The notes beneath the pieces were generated by a model. The model made no database searches and was not told the DNA's origin. It saw nothing but the letters and a program-made list of their open reading frames with translations. A DNA stretch of 64,000 nucleotides from contig CAYOOA010000006.1 of assembly GCA_964405455.1 (NCBI GenBank), positions 13,580-77,579 on the forward strand, given 5' to 3'. A program made the position numbers and the translations under genes. Of this stretch, positions 18,373 to 26,678 are shown piece after piece (positions within the stretch are counted from its first letter, which is position 1; every line of letters starts with the position of its first letter). The DNA is from CALESS01 sp964405455. GTDB taxonomy: Bacteria > Chloroflexota > Anaerolineae > Anaerolineales > Anaerolineaceae.

Positions 18373-20040
18373 ATGCTCCGAAAACGCTACCGTCGTATTC
18401 TCTGGTTCTTTGCAACTGTTACTCTTTCTTTTATATTTTGGGACATATTCCTGCCCCGGATCGGGTTGCGCCGCCTTTCGCGCCGTAATCGCCAGCAGCG
18501 TTTTCAAAAGGTTGCACACAAATTCCGCGTCCTGGCAGTGCAAATGGGCGGGGTGATGATCAAGGTCGGGCAATTCCTCTCCGCCCGGTTGGACGTGCTG
18601 CCGCGCGAAATTACCGACGAACTGGCCGGCCTGCAGGATGAAGTCAAACCAGAGACGTTTGAAGATATCCGCCGGGTAGCCGAAACCGAACTGGGCGCAC
18701 CCCTGGGCGAGCGTTTTTTGAGTTTTGAGGAATCCCCCATGGCGGCCGCCTCCATCGGCCAGGTTCACCGGGCCACCCTGCCCGCAGAGGTTCCCGGGGA
18801 GCCTGCCGTGCGGGTGGTGGTAAAGATCCAGCGCCCGCAAATCGACCGTATTGTAGCCACCGACCTGGCTGCGCTGCGCGTAGTGGGCGGCTGGCTGATG
18901 CGCTATGAACCCATCCGGCGCCGGGTGAACGTCCCCCGCCTGGTGGAAGAGTTCAGCCGCACCACCCTGGAAGAAATCGATTACCTCCACGAGGGGAAAA
19001 ACGCCGAAACCTTCGCCGCAAATTTCAAGGACCAACCGGAAATCCGCGTGCCGGCCGTGTATTGGAAATTCACCACCCGCCAGGTTCTCACCCTGGAGGA
19101 CGTGCAGGCAATCAAGATCACCGATTATGCTGCCATCACCGCCGCCGGGGTGGATCGGGCAGAAGTTGCCCGCCGCCTGTTTGATACCTATCTCAAACAG
19201 ATCTTCGAAGACCAGTTTTTTCATGCTGATCCCCATCCGGGTAACCTGTTCGTCCTCCCCCTGGATGAGACCGAGCCGGACGGCCGGCGAAAATTCCAGT
19301 TGGTTTTTGTTGATTTTGGCATGACCGGCGATTTGCCGTCCCGCACCTACACTGCCCTGCGCGAAATCCTGATCGGCGTTGGGCTGAAGGATGTCAGCCG
19401 CATCATCCGCGCTTACCAGGCGCTGGATATCCTGCTGCCCGGGGCGGACGTCCTCCTGCTGGAAAAAGCCACCGCCCGCGTTTTTGAGCGGATGTGGGGG
19501 AAAACCGCTCCCGAACTGATGGAAATGCATCCAGCCGAGGCAGCCGCCTTTGTACAGGAGTTCAACGACCTGATCTTCGATTTACCCTTCCAGGTGCCGG
19601 AAAACCTGGTGCTGCTGGTGCGCTGCCTGGGAATCCTCTCCGGTATTTGCACCGGCCTGGATTTTGATTTCAATGTCTGGCTGAGCATTGCACCCTACGC
19701 TGAAAAGTTGGCCGGCGGCGAGGGTGGATTGAATTGGAAGTCCATCCTGGCAGAAGCGGTGGAATTCCTGCGCCTGCTTTACAGCCTGCCCCGCAAAGCA
19801 GAAACCCTGCTCCAAAAAATGGAGCAGGGCAAGTTGGAAGTACAAACACCCGTCCTGGCTGAACACACCCTCCGCCTGGAGGCCGGCGTTCGCCGCCTGA
19901 CGGCAGCGGTCATTTTTACCGCTTTTCTACTGGCCGGGGTTCAACTATATCTCGGCGGTGCGCAAGGCCTGGCTGCAGCCAGCGCCGCTGGAGCTGCAGT
20001 GGCATTTCTCTGGCTGATCTTCACCCGCACCAGGCGCTGA
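18373..20040 (+). CDS. AarF/ABC1/UbiB-family atypical kinase
   Basis: A 555-aa ABC1-type protein kinase-like protein. Family signatures in order: KVGQFLSAR (KxGQ motif), the Ala-rich loop AAASIGQVHRA, the ATP-anchoring Lys in VVVKIQRP, EEIDYLHEGKNAE, the DPHPGNL catalytic loop and the FVDFGMTG metal-binding Asp. A pair of C-terminal transmembrane helices ends the protein, as in UbiB homologues. In other bacteria this family supports quinone or isoprenoid lipid metabolism; no quinone genes are near. Its stop is 1 nt from the convergent small gene. Confidence 0.92.
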   Translation: MLRKRYRRILWFFATVTLSFIFWDIFLPRIGLRRLSRRNRQQRFQKVAHKFRVLAVQMGGVMIKVGQFLSARLDVLPREITDELAGLQDEVKPETFEDIRRVAETELGAPLGERFLSFEESPMAAASIGQVHRATLPAEVPGEPAVRVVVKIQRPQIDRIVATDLAALRVVGGWLMRYEPIRRRVNVPRLVEEFSRTTLEEIDYLHEGKNAETFAANFKDQPEIRVPAVYWKFTTRQVLTLEDVQAIKITDYAAITAAGVDRAEVARRLFDTYLKQIFEDQFFHADPHPGNLFVLPLDETEPDGRRKFQLVFVDFGMTGDLPSRTYTALREILIGVGLKDVSRIIRAYQALDILLPGADVLLLEKATARVFERMWGKTAPELMEMHPAEAAAFVQEFNDLIFDLPFQVPENLVLLVRCLGILSGICTGLDFDFNVWLSIAPYAEKLAGGEGGLNWKSILAEAVEFLRLLYSLPRKAETLLQKMEQGKLEVQTPVLAEHTLRLEAGVRRLTAAVIFTAFLLAGVQLYLGGAQGLAAASAAGAAVAFLWLIFTRTRR

Positions 20041-20041
20041 T

Positions 20042-20248
20042 TTATTTCTTCTCGATGTGGTCCAGGGCGGCATCCAGCATGGAGCGGAAGGCCAGCAGCA
20101 TTTCCTTGCGGGCAGTCCGGCGCTGCTCCCGGTAGGCCGGGGGCAGGATGGCGGCCGCGGCCTCACGCATGGCACTGCGGGCAGCCTTGAGGTGCTGGCG
20201 AATTTCCTCCGCATGCGGATCTCGAGCCTGATCTTGCTGTTCGGACAT
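20042..20248 (-). CDS. Small conserved-looking helical protein, function unknown
   Basis: A 68-aa protein, highly charged and predicted all-helical (EEIRQHLKAARSAMREAAA then YREQRRTARKEMLLAFRSML). The start at 20248 has GGAGG 5 nt upstream, so translation is credible; a longer start at 20329 is unlikely. It ends 1 nt from the stop of the convergent ABC1 gene. I do not recognise the family. No membrane segment or signal peptide. Confidence 0.65.
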   Translation of the reverse strand: MSEQQDQARDPHAEEIRQHLKAARSAMREAAAAILPPAYREQRRTARKEMLLAFRSMLDAALDHIEKK

Positions 20249-20355
20249 ATCAACCTCCATTCTTAATCTCAACAATAAATTGGCTTGTCCGCCCCTGTGG
20301 GCAGCATGCCTTTTCTTATTGTTGCACAAATTTTGGATTAGAGGAAGGGGGGAAT

Positions 20356-21024
20356 TTATCGGCTTTCGTTCAAATCAAGGCGGTAGCCTACGCCGCGCAC
20401 GGTCTTGATATACACCGGGTGGCGCGGATCTTCCTCCAGCGCCTCGCGCAGCCAGCTCATGTGCACATCCAGGGTGCGCGTATCGGCCGTGTAGTTGGTG
20501 TCCCATACCTGGCTGAACAGTTCCTTGCGGTTGATTACTTCTCCCGGACGTTCCATCAAAGCCCGCAGCAGGATCACCAGGCGCGGGGTCAGGCGGGCTT
20601 GCTTGTTGCCCAGGCGGGCCATGTGCTGCTCCACGTCCAATTGTAAGGGACCCACGGTCATCACTGCGCGCGGCTCCACCGGCAGGAGCGGACGGATGCG
20701 GTTGAGCAATTTTTGCAAAGTAAACGGCTGGATGAGGATTACATCGACTTCAAACTTATCCTGGTCGGGCAACTTCTCCCCCAGCATCAGGACCACCGGC
20801 AAACCGGGCGCCTGCTGGTGGATGGACTGGCAAATCCGGCGGCCGGAGCTGCGCATCGAAGCGGCATCCACCAGCACCAGATGCGGACGATCCTCCGCCA
20901 GGCGCTGCATGGCTGCACTCCCGCTGGCAACGGATTCGACCAGGAAACCCTTCTTGATCAAACCGGTAACCAACGAGGCACGCTCTGTCCGCTTGCCTTC
21001 AACCAGCAGAATTTTTGCTTTCAT
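20356..21024 (-). CDS. OmpR-type regulator with degenerate receiver
   Basis: A 222-aa protein with a CheY-like domain (about 1-115) and an OmpR/PhoB-type winged helix (about 125-220; RKELFSQVWDTNYTADTRTL, VDVHMSWLREALEEDPRHP, VRGVGYRL). The receiver is unusual: the N-terminal acidic pair is EG (LLVEGK), the phosphoacceptor position has an Asp in LVLVDAAS, and the usual Lys-Pro-Phe segment reads IQPF. Phosphorylation is therefore doubtful. GAGGT precedes ATG 21024. No kinase gene is adjacent. Such atypical receivers often respond to a non-phosphate signal. Confidence 0.88.
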   Translation of the reverse strand: MKAKILLVEGKRTERASLVTGLIKKGFLVESVASGSAAMQRLAEDRPHLVLVDAASMRSSGRRICQSIHQQAPGLPVVLMLGEKLPDQDKFEVDVILIQPFTLQKLLNRIRPLLPVEPRAVMTVGPLQLDVEQHMARLGNKQARLTPRLVILLRALMERPGEVINRKELFSQVWDTNYTADTRTLDVHMSWLREALEEDPRHPVYIKTVRGVGYRLDLNESR

Positions 21025-21190
21025 ACCTCTTATACCGTTTACTAATTATTCGGCCTGCAGGCCGTGAAATCCAGGGTGGTCAAGTCCTGCTTAGGGACCC
21101 GCCTGAAAAACCCAAGTTCCCTTCCCGCGTCACCCCCACATATGGTTCATGGATGAAATTTATAGGGATCGGAACAGATCAGTTTGCTTA
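21025..21190 (-). other. Long, possibly structured leader of the OmpR-type gene
   Basis: TATAAT on the minus strand (ATTATA at 21190-21195) is about 165 nt before the gene. The leader contains a perfect palindrome CGGCCTGCAGGCCG (21051-21064) and several complementary runs (for example AGGGA with TCCCT, and GGGTG with CACCC). This could be a regulatory leader or a small RNA. No known class matched by eye. Confidence 0.3.
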
Positions 21191-21306
21191 TTATACATGA
21201 TTCTTAAGAAATGTGAAGTGGTTTTTTTAAGATTCGCAGTTAAGAGTTATTTATGTCCTGATTGCGATATATCTTTCATCAATCGTCAGACAAATATGGT
21301 TTAAGG

Positions 21307-21312
21307 TATAAT
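21307..21312 (+). promoter_or_regulatory. -10 box of the sortase gene
   Basis: TATAAT. Its last two bases are the first two of an in-frame ATG (21311), so that ATG cannot be the start codon and a downstream start is needed. No good -35 is visible. Confidence 0.5.
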
Positions 21313-21358
21313 GAGACAGGAGAGGCAGCATAAGAATCCTGTGGCCCGCCGAAAACGA

Positions 21359-22240
21359 ATGGATGACCTGACGGTTGAGGAACTGCGCTACCTGCTGATT
21401 GAGAAAAGCCGGGGAGCGCGGCAGGCCCGCCTGGCTCATTACCAGCGGACGGGGCGGGTGGTGGATGTGCGTCCCCAACTGCGCGGTGTTCCGCTCGATA
21501 CCCTGCGCAGTACGCCCATCCCTGCCGGTGAAGATCCCCTCCCGGTCCCCCGCCGGCGTAAAGCCCTGGATGGTTTTCTGTTGGCCGTGGAAGTCCTGGC
21601 AGTCATCGGGCTATTGGTGGTCCTGCTGAATGGTTTCAACGTTCTGCAGGCTCTCAACCGGGAGGTTTCTGCGGCCGTCAGCGTGCCAACTGCCACACCC
21701 ATCCCGGCCATCTCGGCGGTGGTACTGCCGGGCGGACATACCCCGCCCAATGCCCGCGGCGAGACCGAGTTTAACATGTCGGAGATCCCGGAACACCTGC
21801 GACCGCTGGTCAACATCCTGGCCAGCCTGCCGGTTCCCACACCCTCTCCGGAACAGGCCTACTCGATCAAGATCCCGGCCATCGGCGTGGACGCCATCAT
21901 CCTGCAGGGTGATCGGCCTGAGCAACTTAACAAGGGTGTTGTCGGCCAGTCTATCGGATCGGTCAACCCCGGCCAAAAGGGCAACCTGGTTCTTTCAGCC
22001 CACAATGATGTCTACGGTGAAATTTTCCGCCACCTGGACCAGTTGAAAAAAGGCGACGAAATAACCATTTACACCCAGGTTCGCAGCTACACCTACATTG
22101 TCCAGGGCACTCAAATCGTCCCGCCGACAGAGGTGAGCGTGATGGATCCGACTATCGACCCGGTGGTCACCCTGATTTCGTGTTATCCTTACCTGGTGGA
22201 TAAGCAACGGATCGTTGTTACCGCAATTTTGCAGGAGTGA
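21359..22240 (+). CDS. Class D/E-like sortase
   Basis: A ~293-aa protein with an N-terminal cytoplasmic part, one transmembrane helix (LDGFLLAVEVLAVIGLLVVL) and a C-terminal sortase domain (about residues 155-290). The catalytic triad is visible: His in VLSAHND, Cys in VTLISCYP and Arg in KQRIVVT. The start is uncertain because the promoter overlaps upstream in-frame starts; ATG 21359 (MDDLTVEEL) is my choice and GTG 21341 is an alternative. No LPXTG-type substrate is encoded in the window. It cross-links or anchors surface proteins, target unknown. Confidence 0.88.
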   Translation: MDDLTVEELRYLLIEKSRGARQARLAHYQRTGRVVDVRPQLRGVPLDTLRSTPIPAGEDPLPVPRRRKALDGFLLAVEVLAVIGLLVVLLNGFNVLQALNREVSAAVSVPTATPIPAISAVVLPGGHTPPNARGETEFNMSEIPEHLRPLVNILASLPVPTPSPEQAYSIKIPAIGVDAIILQGDRPEQLNKGVVGQSIGSVNPGQKGNLVLSAHNDVYGEIFRHLDQLKKGDEITIYTQVRSYTYIVQGTQIVPPTEVSVMDPTIDPVVTLISCYPYLVDKQRIVVTAILQE

Positions 22241-22318
22241 GACGTTCAATTCGAGCAAAACGCACCGAAAGTCAACCTGCTTCTCTTGCAATCATTATTC
22301 TTTTAGGAGAGTGTTTGA

Positions 22319-22534
22319 ATGAGCAAGAAGTCACAGCGCAAAGTTTCCGGAATGGCAACCCCTGCCGTTCCCTCCACCCCTTCCACCCCGCGCCCGGCGG
22401 GAACCAACCGGCAGGGCCTCAGCGTGGAATTTAAGCCGGATTACACCGAGATCATCCACGATCTCAAGAATACCGGCATCCTTGCAGGCGCTTTCATCGC
22501 CGTGCTGGTCATCCTCAGCTTCTTCCTGCGCTAA
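22319..22534 (+). CDS. Small single-pass membrane protein, unknown function
   Basis: A 71-aa protein with a basic, Pro/Thr/Ser-rich N-terminus and one C-terminal helix (GILAGAFIAVLVILSFFLR), so it is tail-anchored. AGGAGAG lies 8 nt before ATG 22319. It follows the sortase by 78 nt and precedes the aminotransferase, with which it may be cotranscribed. Family not recognised. Confidence 0.65.
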   Translation: MSKKSQRKVSGMATPAVPSTPSTPRPAGTNRQGLSVEFKPDYTEIIHDLKNTGILAGAFIAVLVILSFFLR

Positions 22535-22615
22535 TCTTTTGGGAGTAACACAACCGTCCTGGTTGTGAAGTTATATTTCTGACCAACCTCAGGTTCTTTC
22601 CATAAGGAGAAGTGT

Positions 22616-23683
22616 ATGGCACCCATGTTTGTTCCTGGTCCGGTGGATGTGGCCCCCGAAGTATTGGCGGCCCAGGCCAAGCCAATGCTGCCTCACCGCA
22701 GCAAGGATTTTGAAGCAATTTTCAAGCGGACGGAAGAAAAAGCAAGGCAATTGTTCTACACTCAGTACCGCATCTTCCAGGGTACGCATTCCGGTTCCGG
22801 TATGCAGGAAGCCGGTGTGCGCAATCTGGCCGCCTCGACCGTCCTTGCCACCATCAACGGTGCGTTTTCCAAGCGCTGGTACGATGTGGCGGTTGCCAAT
22901 GGCAAACAGGTGGATAAACTGGACGTTCCGTGGGGCGAACCCATCCTGCCCGATCAGCTTGCCACCGCCTTGAAGGCCAAGTTCTACGAAGCCGTGACTA
23001 TTGTTCACAACGAGACCTCCACGGGCGTGATGAACGACGTAAAGGCCCTCTGCGAAGTAATTCAACAGGTTAGCCCGGACACCATGATCCTGGTGGACGC
23101 CGTTTCCTCCCTGGGCGGCACCAAGATCGAAATGGATGCCTGGGGCATCGACTTCCTGATGACCTCATCCCAGAAGTGCCTGGCCCTGCCGCCGGGTCTT
23201 TCCCTGGGCGCCGTGTCCGACCGGGCCATGAAGAAAGCCGAAAGCGTGCCGAACCGCGGCTGGTACTTCGACTTCCTGCTGCTGGAGAAGCACCGCCTCA
23301 AAGACTCCACCCCCATGACCCCCGTCATGCCGCTCATCTTCGCCCTGGATCTGCAGCTCGACCGCATCCTGGCCGAAGGGCTGGAAGCCCGCTTTGCCCG
23401 CCATGCCGCCATGTCGCAGCGCTTTGACAGCTGGGCTGAAGCCAACGGCATGCCCGTTGTGGCTGCCCCGGCGTACCGCTCGCACACCGTCTGCACCGTG
23501 CAAAACGCCAGGGGGTGGGATATTTCCGCCCTGAACAAATTCCTGCTCACCAAGGGCATGCGCATCGCTAACGGCTACGGCGATTGGAAGGACAAAACCT
23601 ACCGCGTGGCCACCATGGGCGAAACCCAGTTGAGCGATGTGGAAAATCTCATCGCCGCCATGGAAGAGTTCATGAAGCAGTAA
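22616..23683 (+). CDS. Class V aminotransferase, alanine-glyoxylate/serine-pyruvate type
   Basis: A 355-aa PLP enzyme. The start FVPGPVDVAPEVL, the HNETSTGVMNDV region and the PLP-lysine segment TSSQKCLALPPG are diagnostic of the alanine:glyoxylate / serine:pyruvate aminotransferase group, which also includes phosphoserine aminotransferase-like and hydrogenase-small-subunit-like members. The aspartate VDAVSSLGG contacts the PLP pyridine nitrogen. AAGGAG lies before the start. It could serve glycine/serine metabolism; the donor cannot be decided. Confidence 0.88.
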   Translation: MAPMFVPGPVDVAPEVLAAQAKPMLPHRSKDFEAIFKRTEEKARQLFYTQYRIFQGTHSGSGMQEAGVRNLAASTVLATINGAFSKRWYDVAVANGKQVDKLDVPWGEPILPDQLATALKAKFYEAVTIVHNETSTGVMNDVKALCEVIQQVSPDTMILVDAVSSLGGTKIEMDAWGIDFLMTSSQKCLALPPGLSLGAVSDRAMKKAESVPNRGWYFDFLLLEKHRLKDSTPMTPVMPLIFALDLQLDRILAEGLEARFARHAAMSQRFDSWAEANGMPVVAAPAYRSHTVCTVQNARGWDISALNKFLLTKGMRIANGYGDWKDKTYRVATMGETQLSDVENLIAAMEEFMKQ

Positions 23684-23713
23684 CACTGCTCCAAATCAAT
23701 CTCACATCTACGC

Positions 23714-23750
23714 GAAGGGCGGCTTCTCAGCCGCCCTTCGTCATTTATTT
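23714..23750 (+). terminator. Rho-independent terminator
   Basis: GAAGGGCGGC (23714-23723) pairs with GCCGCCCTTC (23730-23739), then GTCATTTATTT. It ends the aminotransferase transcript. Confidence 0.85.
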
Positions 23751-23831
23751 CATATTTATCCTGAAAAAAAACGGAACTGACTGTTATTGCTTTCGGTTCC
23801 ACCTTGAGATCCCTCCCCCCAGTTGGGATAT

Positions 23832-24197
23832 TTACTGCTCGGGTACATCCATGTGAAAGCGGTGCAGGATGCGGTGGGCAACTGGGGCCAGGATGATGCC
23901 GGCCACCAGGATCACGACCAGACCGCAATACAATGCGTACAAGCCGGCAAACAGTTTGCCCCCGGCTGTGGCTGGCGGATTGACCGGTCCCATTCCACCC
24001 AACAGCATGGCGGCATTGAGAAACGCATCCAGCCAACTCAAGCCTTCCAGCGCATGATATCCGGCCATGCCGATAATCAAGGATATCGCAATCAGGCCAA
24101 GTGCCAGCAGGCCGCTGTTGGCCAGGCGCACCAGGAATTTATCGAGCGGGATGAGCGGCTGGTTGTGATGTTCAAATCGGGTGAAAATATCGTTCAC
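23832..24197 (-). CDS. Small two-helix membrane protein resembling a pore module
   Basis: A 121-aa protein with one helix near residues 30-50 (LLALGLIAISLIIGMAGYH), a re-entrant-like segment (SWLDAFLNAAMLLGGMGPV) and a second helix (FAGLYALYCGLVVILVAGIIL), ending HRILHRFHMD. The helix-loop-helix layout is that of a two-TM potassium-channel module, but the filter sequence is LGGMGPV rather than TVGYG, so ion conduction is not established. The C-terminal His-rich motif and the N-terminal RFEHHNQP could bind metal. Convergent with the aminotransferase gene. Confidence 0.7.
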   Translation of the reverse strand: MNDIFTRFEHHNQPLIPLDKFLVRLANSGLLALGLIAISLIIGMAGYHALEGLSWLDAFLNAAMLLGGMGPVNPPATAGGKLFAGLYALYCGLVVILVAGIILAPVAHRILHRFHMDVPEQ

Positions 24198-24343
24198 GGT
24201 TCACCTCCCAACCCCCATTATACAGGCTCCCGTATAACAGGCTGTCTTTCCAGTGCACCTCTTAGATAATTTCTCGCGAAAAACTCTTTATAGGTCCATG
24301 CCAGCCAGATGGAACCTTCCTGTGTCACCTTGTGTTAAAATTC

Positions 24344-24370
24344 GAGAACCGGCTGGGTAGGCCGGTTCTC
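24344..24370. other. Hairpin in the gene-free stretch 24198-24517
   Basis: GAGAACCGGC and GCCGGTTCTC form a 10-bp stem with a 7-nt loop. Plus-strand context after it is A/G-rich, minus-strand context is AATTTT, so it could terminate minus-strand transcription. The rest of 24198-24517 holds no gene that I can support. Confidence 0.5.
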
Positions 24371-24517
24371 ATCTAAAGAGGAAGGAGAAGATGCTGCGCT
24401 TGCGTAATCATCATAGCACGCCAAAAGCAGCTCTGCCTGACCGCAGCCCCACGCCAGCCGGGCGGTATCCCACCGATGTATCCCTGCACGGCTATCTACA
24501 AAGAAAGGATATCCAAC

Positions 24518-25135
24518 TTGAAAATCCTGGTAACCGGCTTTGAACCGTTCGGCGGCAGCCCAATCAACCCCTCGGAACAAGTACTGAAAAGCCTGATGGC
24601 CTATCCACCGCCCGGCCTGGGCTTAACCACGCTGGTGCTGCCGGTGGATGGCAGCCGTGCCCCCGTCCTGCTGCAATCCGCCCTGGCGGAGATCCAACCT
24701 GCTGCCGTCATTTGCCTGGGAGAAGCTGCCGGTCGCTCGGCCATTTCACTGGAGCGGGCTGCCCTCAACCTGCTTGATTACCGCATCCCCGATAATAGCG
24801 GGACCACGCTGACCGATCAGCCCATCCGTGCCGAAGGCCCCGCGGCCTACTTTTCCACCCTTCCGTTGCTCCCCATCCAATCCGCCCTGCTGGCGGCAGG
24901 CATTCCCTGCGAGCTTTCGCTGACCGCGGGGGCATACCTGTGTAACCAGGTCTTCTATACCTTGATGGATACGCTTTACCAGGCCGGTCGGCAGATCCCG
25001 GCCGGTTTCATTCACCTGCCCTCCCTGCCGGAACAGGTGGCACTGCGCAAGCAATCCCAGCCGAGCATGGCGCTGGAAGTACTGGTGCGGGCTATCCGGT
25101 TGGTTTTTGAAACCCTAACCAAAGCAGGAGAATGA
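24518..25135 (+). CDS. pcp: Pyroglutamyl-peptidase I
   Basis: A 205-aa peptidase of family C15 that removes N-terminal pyroglutamate. The start is TTG 24518, set by AAAGGA 8 nt upstream; the residues KILVTGFEPFGG follow at once, as in the family. The catalytic triad positions Glu79 (ISLERAALN), Cys142 (GAYLCNQVFY) and His166 (GFIHLPSLPEQ) fall close to the canonical 81/144/168, which supports this start. The length matches the family. Likely part of peptide salvage. No neighbour is obviously linked. Confidence 0.93.
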   Translation: MKILVTGFEPFGGSPINPSEQVLKSLMAYPPPGLGLTTLVLPVDGSRAPVLLQSALAEIQPAAVICLGEAAGRSAISLERAALNLLDYRIPDNSGTTLTDQPIRAEGPAAYFSTLPLLPIQSALLAAGIPCELSLTAGAYLCNQVFYTLMDTLYQAGRQIPAGFIHLPSLPEQVALRKQSQPSMALEVLVRAIRLVFETLTKAGE

Positions 25136-25150
25136 AATATACGGAACGAA

Positions 25151-26608
25151 CTATGGCACAGGTGGGAAGGGGTTGACCAGATCGCCGGAAGGATTGGCCG
25201 CGTAGAATCCGAAATAGAATATGATATCAACAGCGATCAGTAATGCCAGCAAAGCCCAGGCCAGCCGGGGATGTTTGTTTTCCGCCAGGAAATTCAGCGG
25301 CAGGGCAATCAACCAGCAGATGGCCGGGATCGAGACAACAAAATGGCTGCTACCGCTGGGTCCGCTGAGCAGAAAGCCACCGAGCAGGGCTGTCAGGAGA
25401 ACCCAGATTACAGGCACCCATTGCTTCTTGAAAATTGCCCACAGGAACCCCACCCCGAAGATCACGGCTGCCGGACCAAAAACCAGCGGAATGCCGGGGT
25501 GATAGAAGCCTGTATCATCCGGAAAAAAAAGGTAAGCTCCAAACGATTGCGTGAGTTGATGCCAAAAATACTGGCCGAGTGTCGCCTGCGGACCCAGGAT
25601 TGCGCTGATGGCCTCAGGTGTCCAGCCCATCACGGACTGCGTCCGCGAAAAATAGGCTTCCGGATCATGCATGGCAAAAGCAACCATCGGCGCCGCCGCA
25701 CACACAGCCACCGCTGCCAGCTTGCCGAGGTACACCGCCCAGCGGGTTGGCTCCTGGCGGCCTTCCTTCCACAACACCAGGACCAGGATCGCCAGCAGGA
25801 TCACCCCCACCTTACTGCCGGCATAAAAATATTGGGAAAGGCCAACCGCCAGGCCGCTCAGGGCAGCCCCGCCACTCCAACGGCGGCGCCAGCCCCACAG
25901 AAACGGCCCGAGCATCAATGGTACCCACAGAGTATCCCAGATATTGTTGAGGGCAATCCGCGACCAGTGGATGCTAAAATGATAGGCCGCCATCATGAGG
26001 GCAGCAAACAAGGCTGTTTTCCGGCCAGAAAATGCCCGTACCATCCCATAAGTGGCCAACACACCCAACGTTCCCACCAGGGCGCTGATCAACCGGATAC
26101 TGAGAATATGGGGGCCAAAGAGCTTGATAAATCCTGCAACTATATAATGAAAAAGAACCGGTTGAGAGACCGGCCCCGTGATAAACGGATTGATGGTTGA
26201 ATAATAATTTGGAAAAACCTGGCCCATGGCAAAATCTGCCACACCCATTTCATCGACATGCAATCCGATCGGCAGAAATTCTAAATTCCACAGTCGTAGT
26301 CCGAGTGAGAAAACCAGCAAACCAGCCAGGACCCAGAATAATTGCCGTGGCAAGGGTGAGGGTAATCGCGGTGTGAGGGCAATCATCACCCCGATCAATA
26401 CTGCCAGCCAGGTCCACAGTTGCCAACCAGGCACCACGGGGTAATTGGCGTAAAGTACCGCTATAGATAGAGAGACACCTGTGCAAGCGGCTGTTACCAG
26501 GGCAATCATCGCCCGGCGTTGATCACCAAAGATATATTTGAAGATCGACCGGATACGATTTACACCTTTTCGGAAAAAGGATCGGGGATGACCAGAAGAA
26601 TAGTCCAT
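25151..26608 (-). CDS. GT39-type membrane glycosyltransferase
   Basis: A ~485-aa GT-C-fold membrane glycosyltransferase with about ten hydrophobic segments. The N-terminal acidic motif IGLHVDEMGVADF corresponds to the catalytic Asp-Glu of the ArnT/PMT-like GT39 group, and the ISIRLISALVGT-like stretch is family-typical. It would transfer a sugar from a lipid-linked donor outside the membrane. The start at 26608 was preferred over 26653: a TATAAT box ends 7 nt upstream of ATG 26608 and the longer form would start within the promoter. It ends 15 nt from the convergent pcp stop. Confidence 0.85.
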   Translation of the reverse strand: MDYSSGHPRSFFRKGVNRIRSIFKYIFGDQRRAMIALVTAACTGVSLSIAVLYANYPVVPGWQLWTWLAVLIGVMIALTPRLPSPLPRQLFWVLAGLLVFSLGLRLWNLEFLPIGLHVDEMGVADFAMGQVFPNYYSTINPFITGPVSQPVLFHYIVAGFIKLFGPHILSIRLISALVGTLGVLATYGMVRAFSGRKTALFAALMMAAYHFSIHWSRIALNNIWDTLWVPLMLGPFLWGWRRRWSGGAALSGLAVGLSQYFYAGSKVGVILLAILVLVLWKEGRQEPTRWAVYLGKLAAVAVCAAAPMVAFAMHDPEAYFSRTQSVMGWTPEAISAILGPQATLGQYFWHQLTQSFGAYLFFPDDTGFYHPGIPLVFGPAAVIFGVGFLWAIFKKQWVPVIWVLLTALLGGFLLSGPSGSSHFVVSIPAICWLIALPLNFLAENKHPRLAWALLALLIAVDIIFYFGFYAANPSGDLVNPFPPVP

Positions 26609-26615
26609 TTGGATA

Positions 26616-26621
26616 ATTATA
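26616..26621 (-). promoter_or_regulatory. -10 box directly upstream of the GT39 start
   Basis: TATAAT on the minus strand, 7 nt before the ATG at 26608, in the 70-nt divergent region to the transglycosylase-like gene. It predicts a leaderless mRNA. No clear -35. Confidence 0.5.
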
Positions 26622-26678
26622 TAACGAAAAAAATATGTTACACTATGGATCACACCATCCTGATTTAGAGGGGTCGGC

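Noticed and set aside
17914..19530. Long minus-strand open frame (538 codons) over the VOC and ABC1 genes
   Set aside because: It is antisense to two well-supported genes, has no recognisable domain, and crosses their divergent promoters. High-GC codon bias produces such shadow frames.
21025..21190. Match to SRP (4.5S) or 6S RNA
   Set aside because: The region has a GGAAGG-like piece but not the conserved SRP loop or AGCAGC context, and no 6S-like bubble. I leave it as unassigned.
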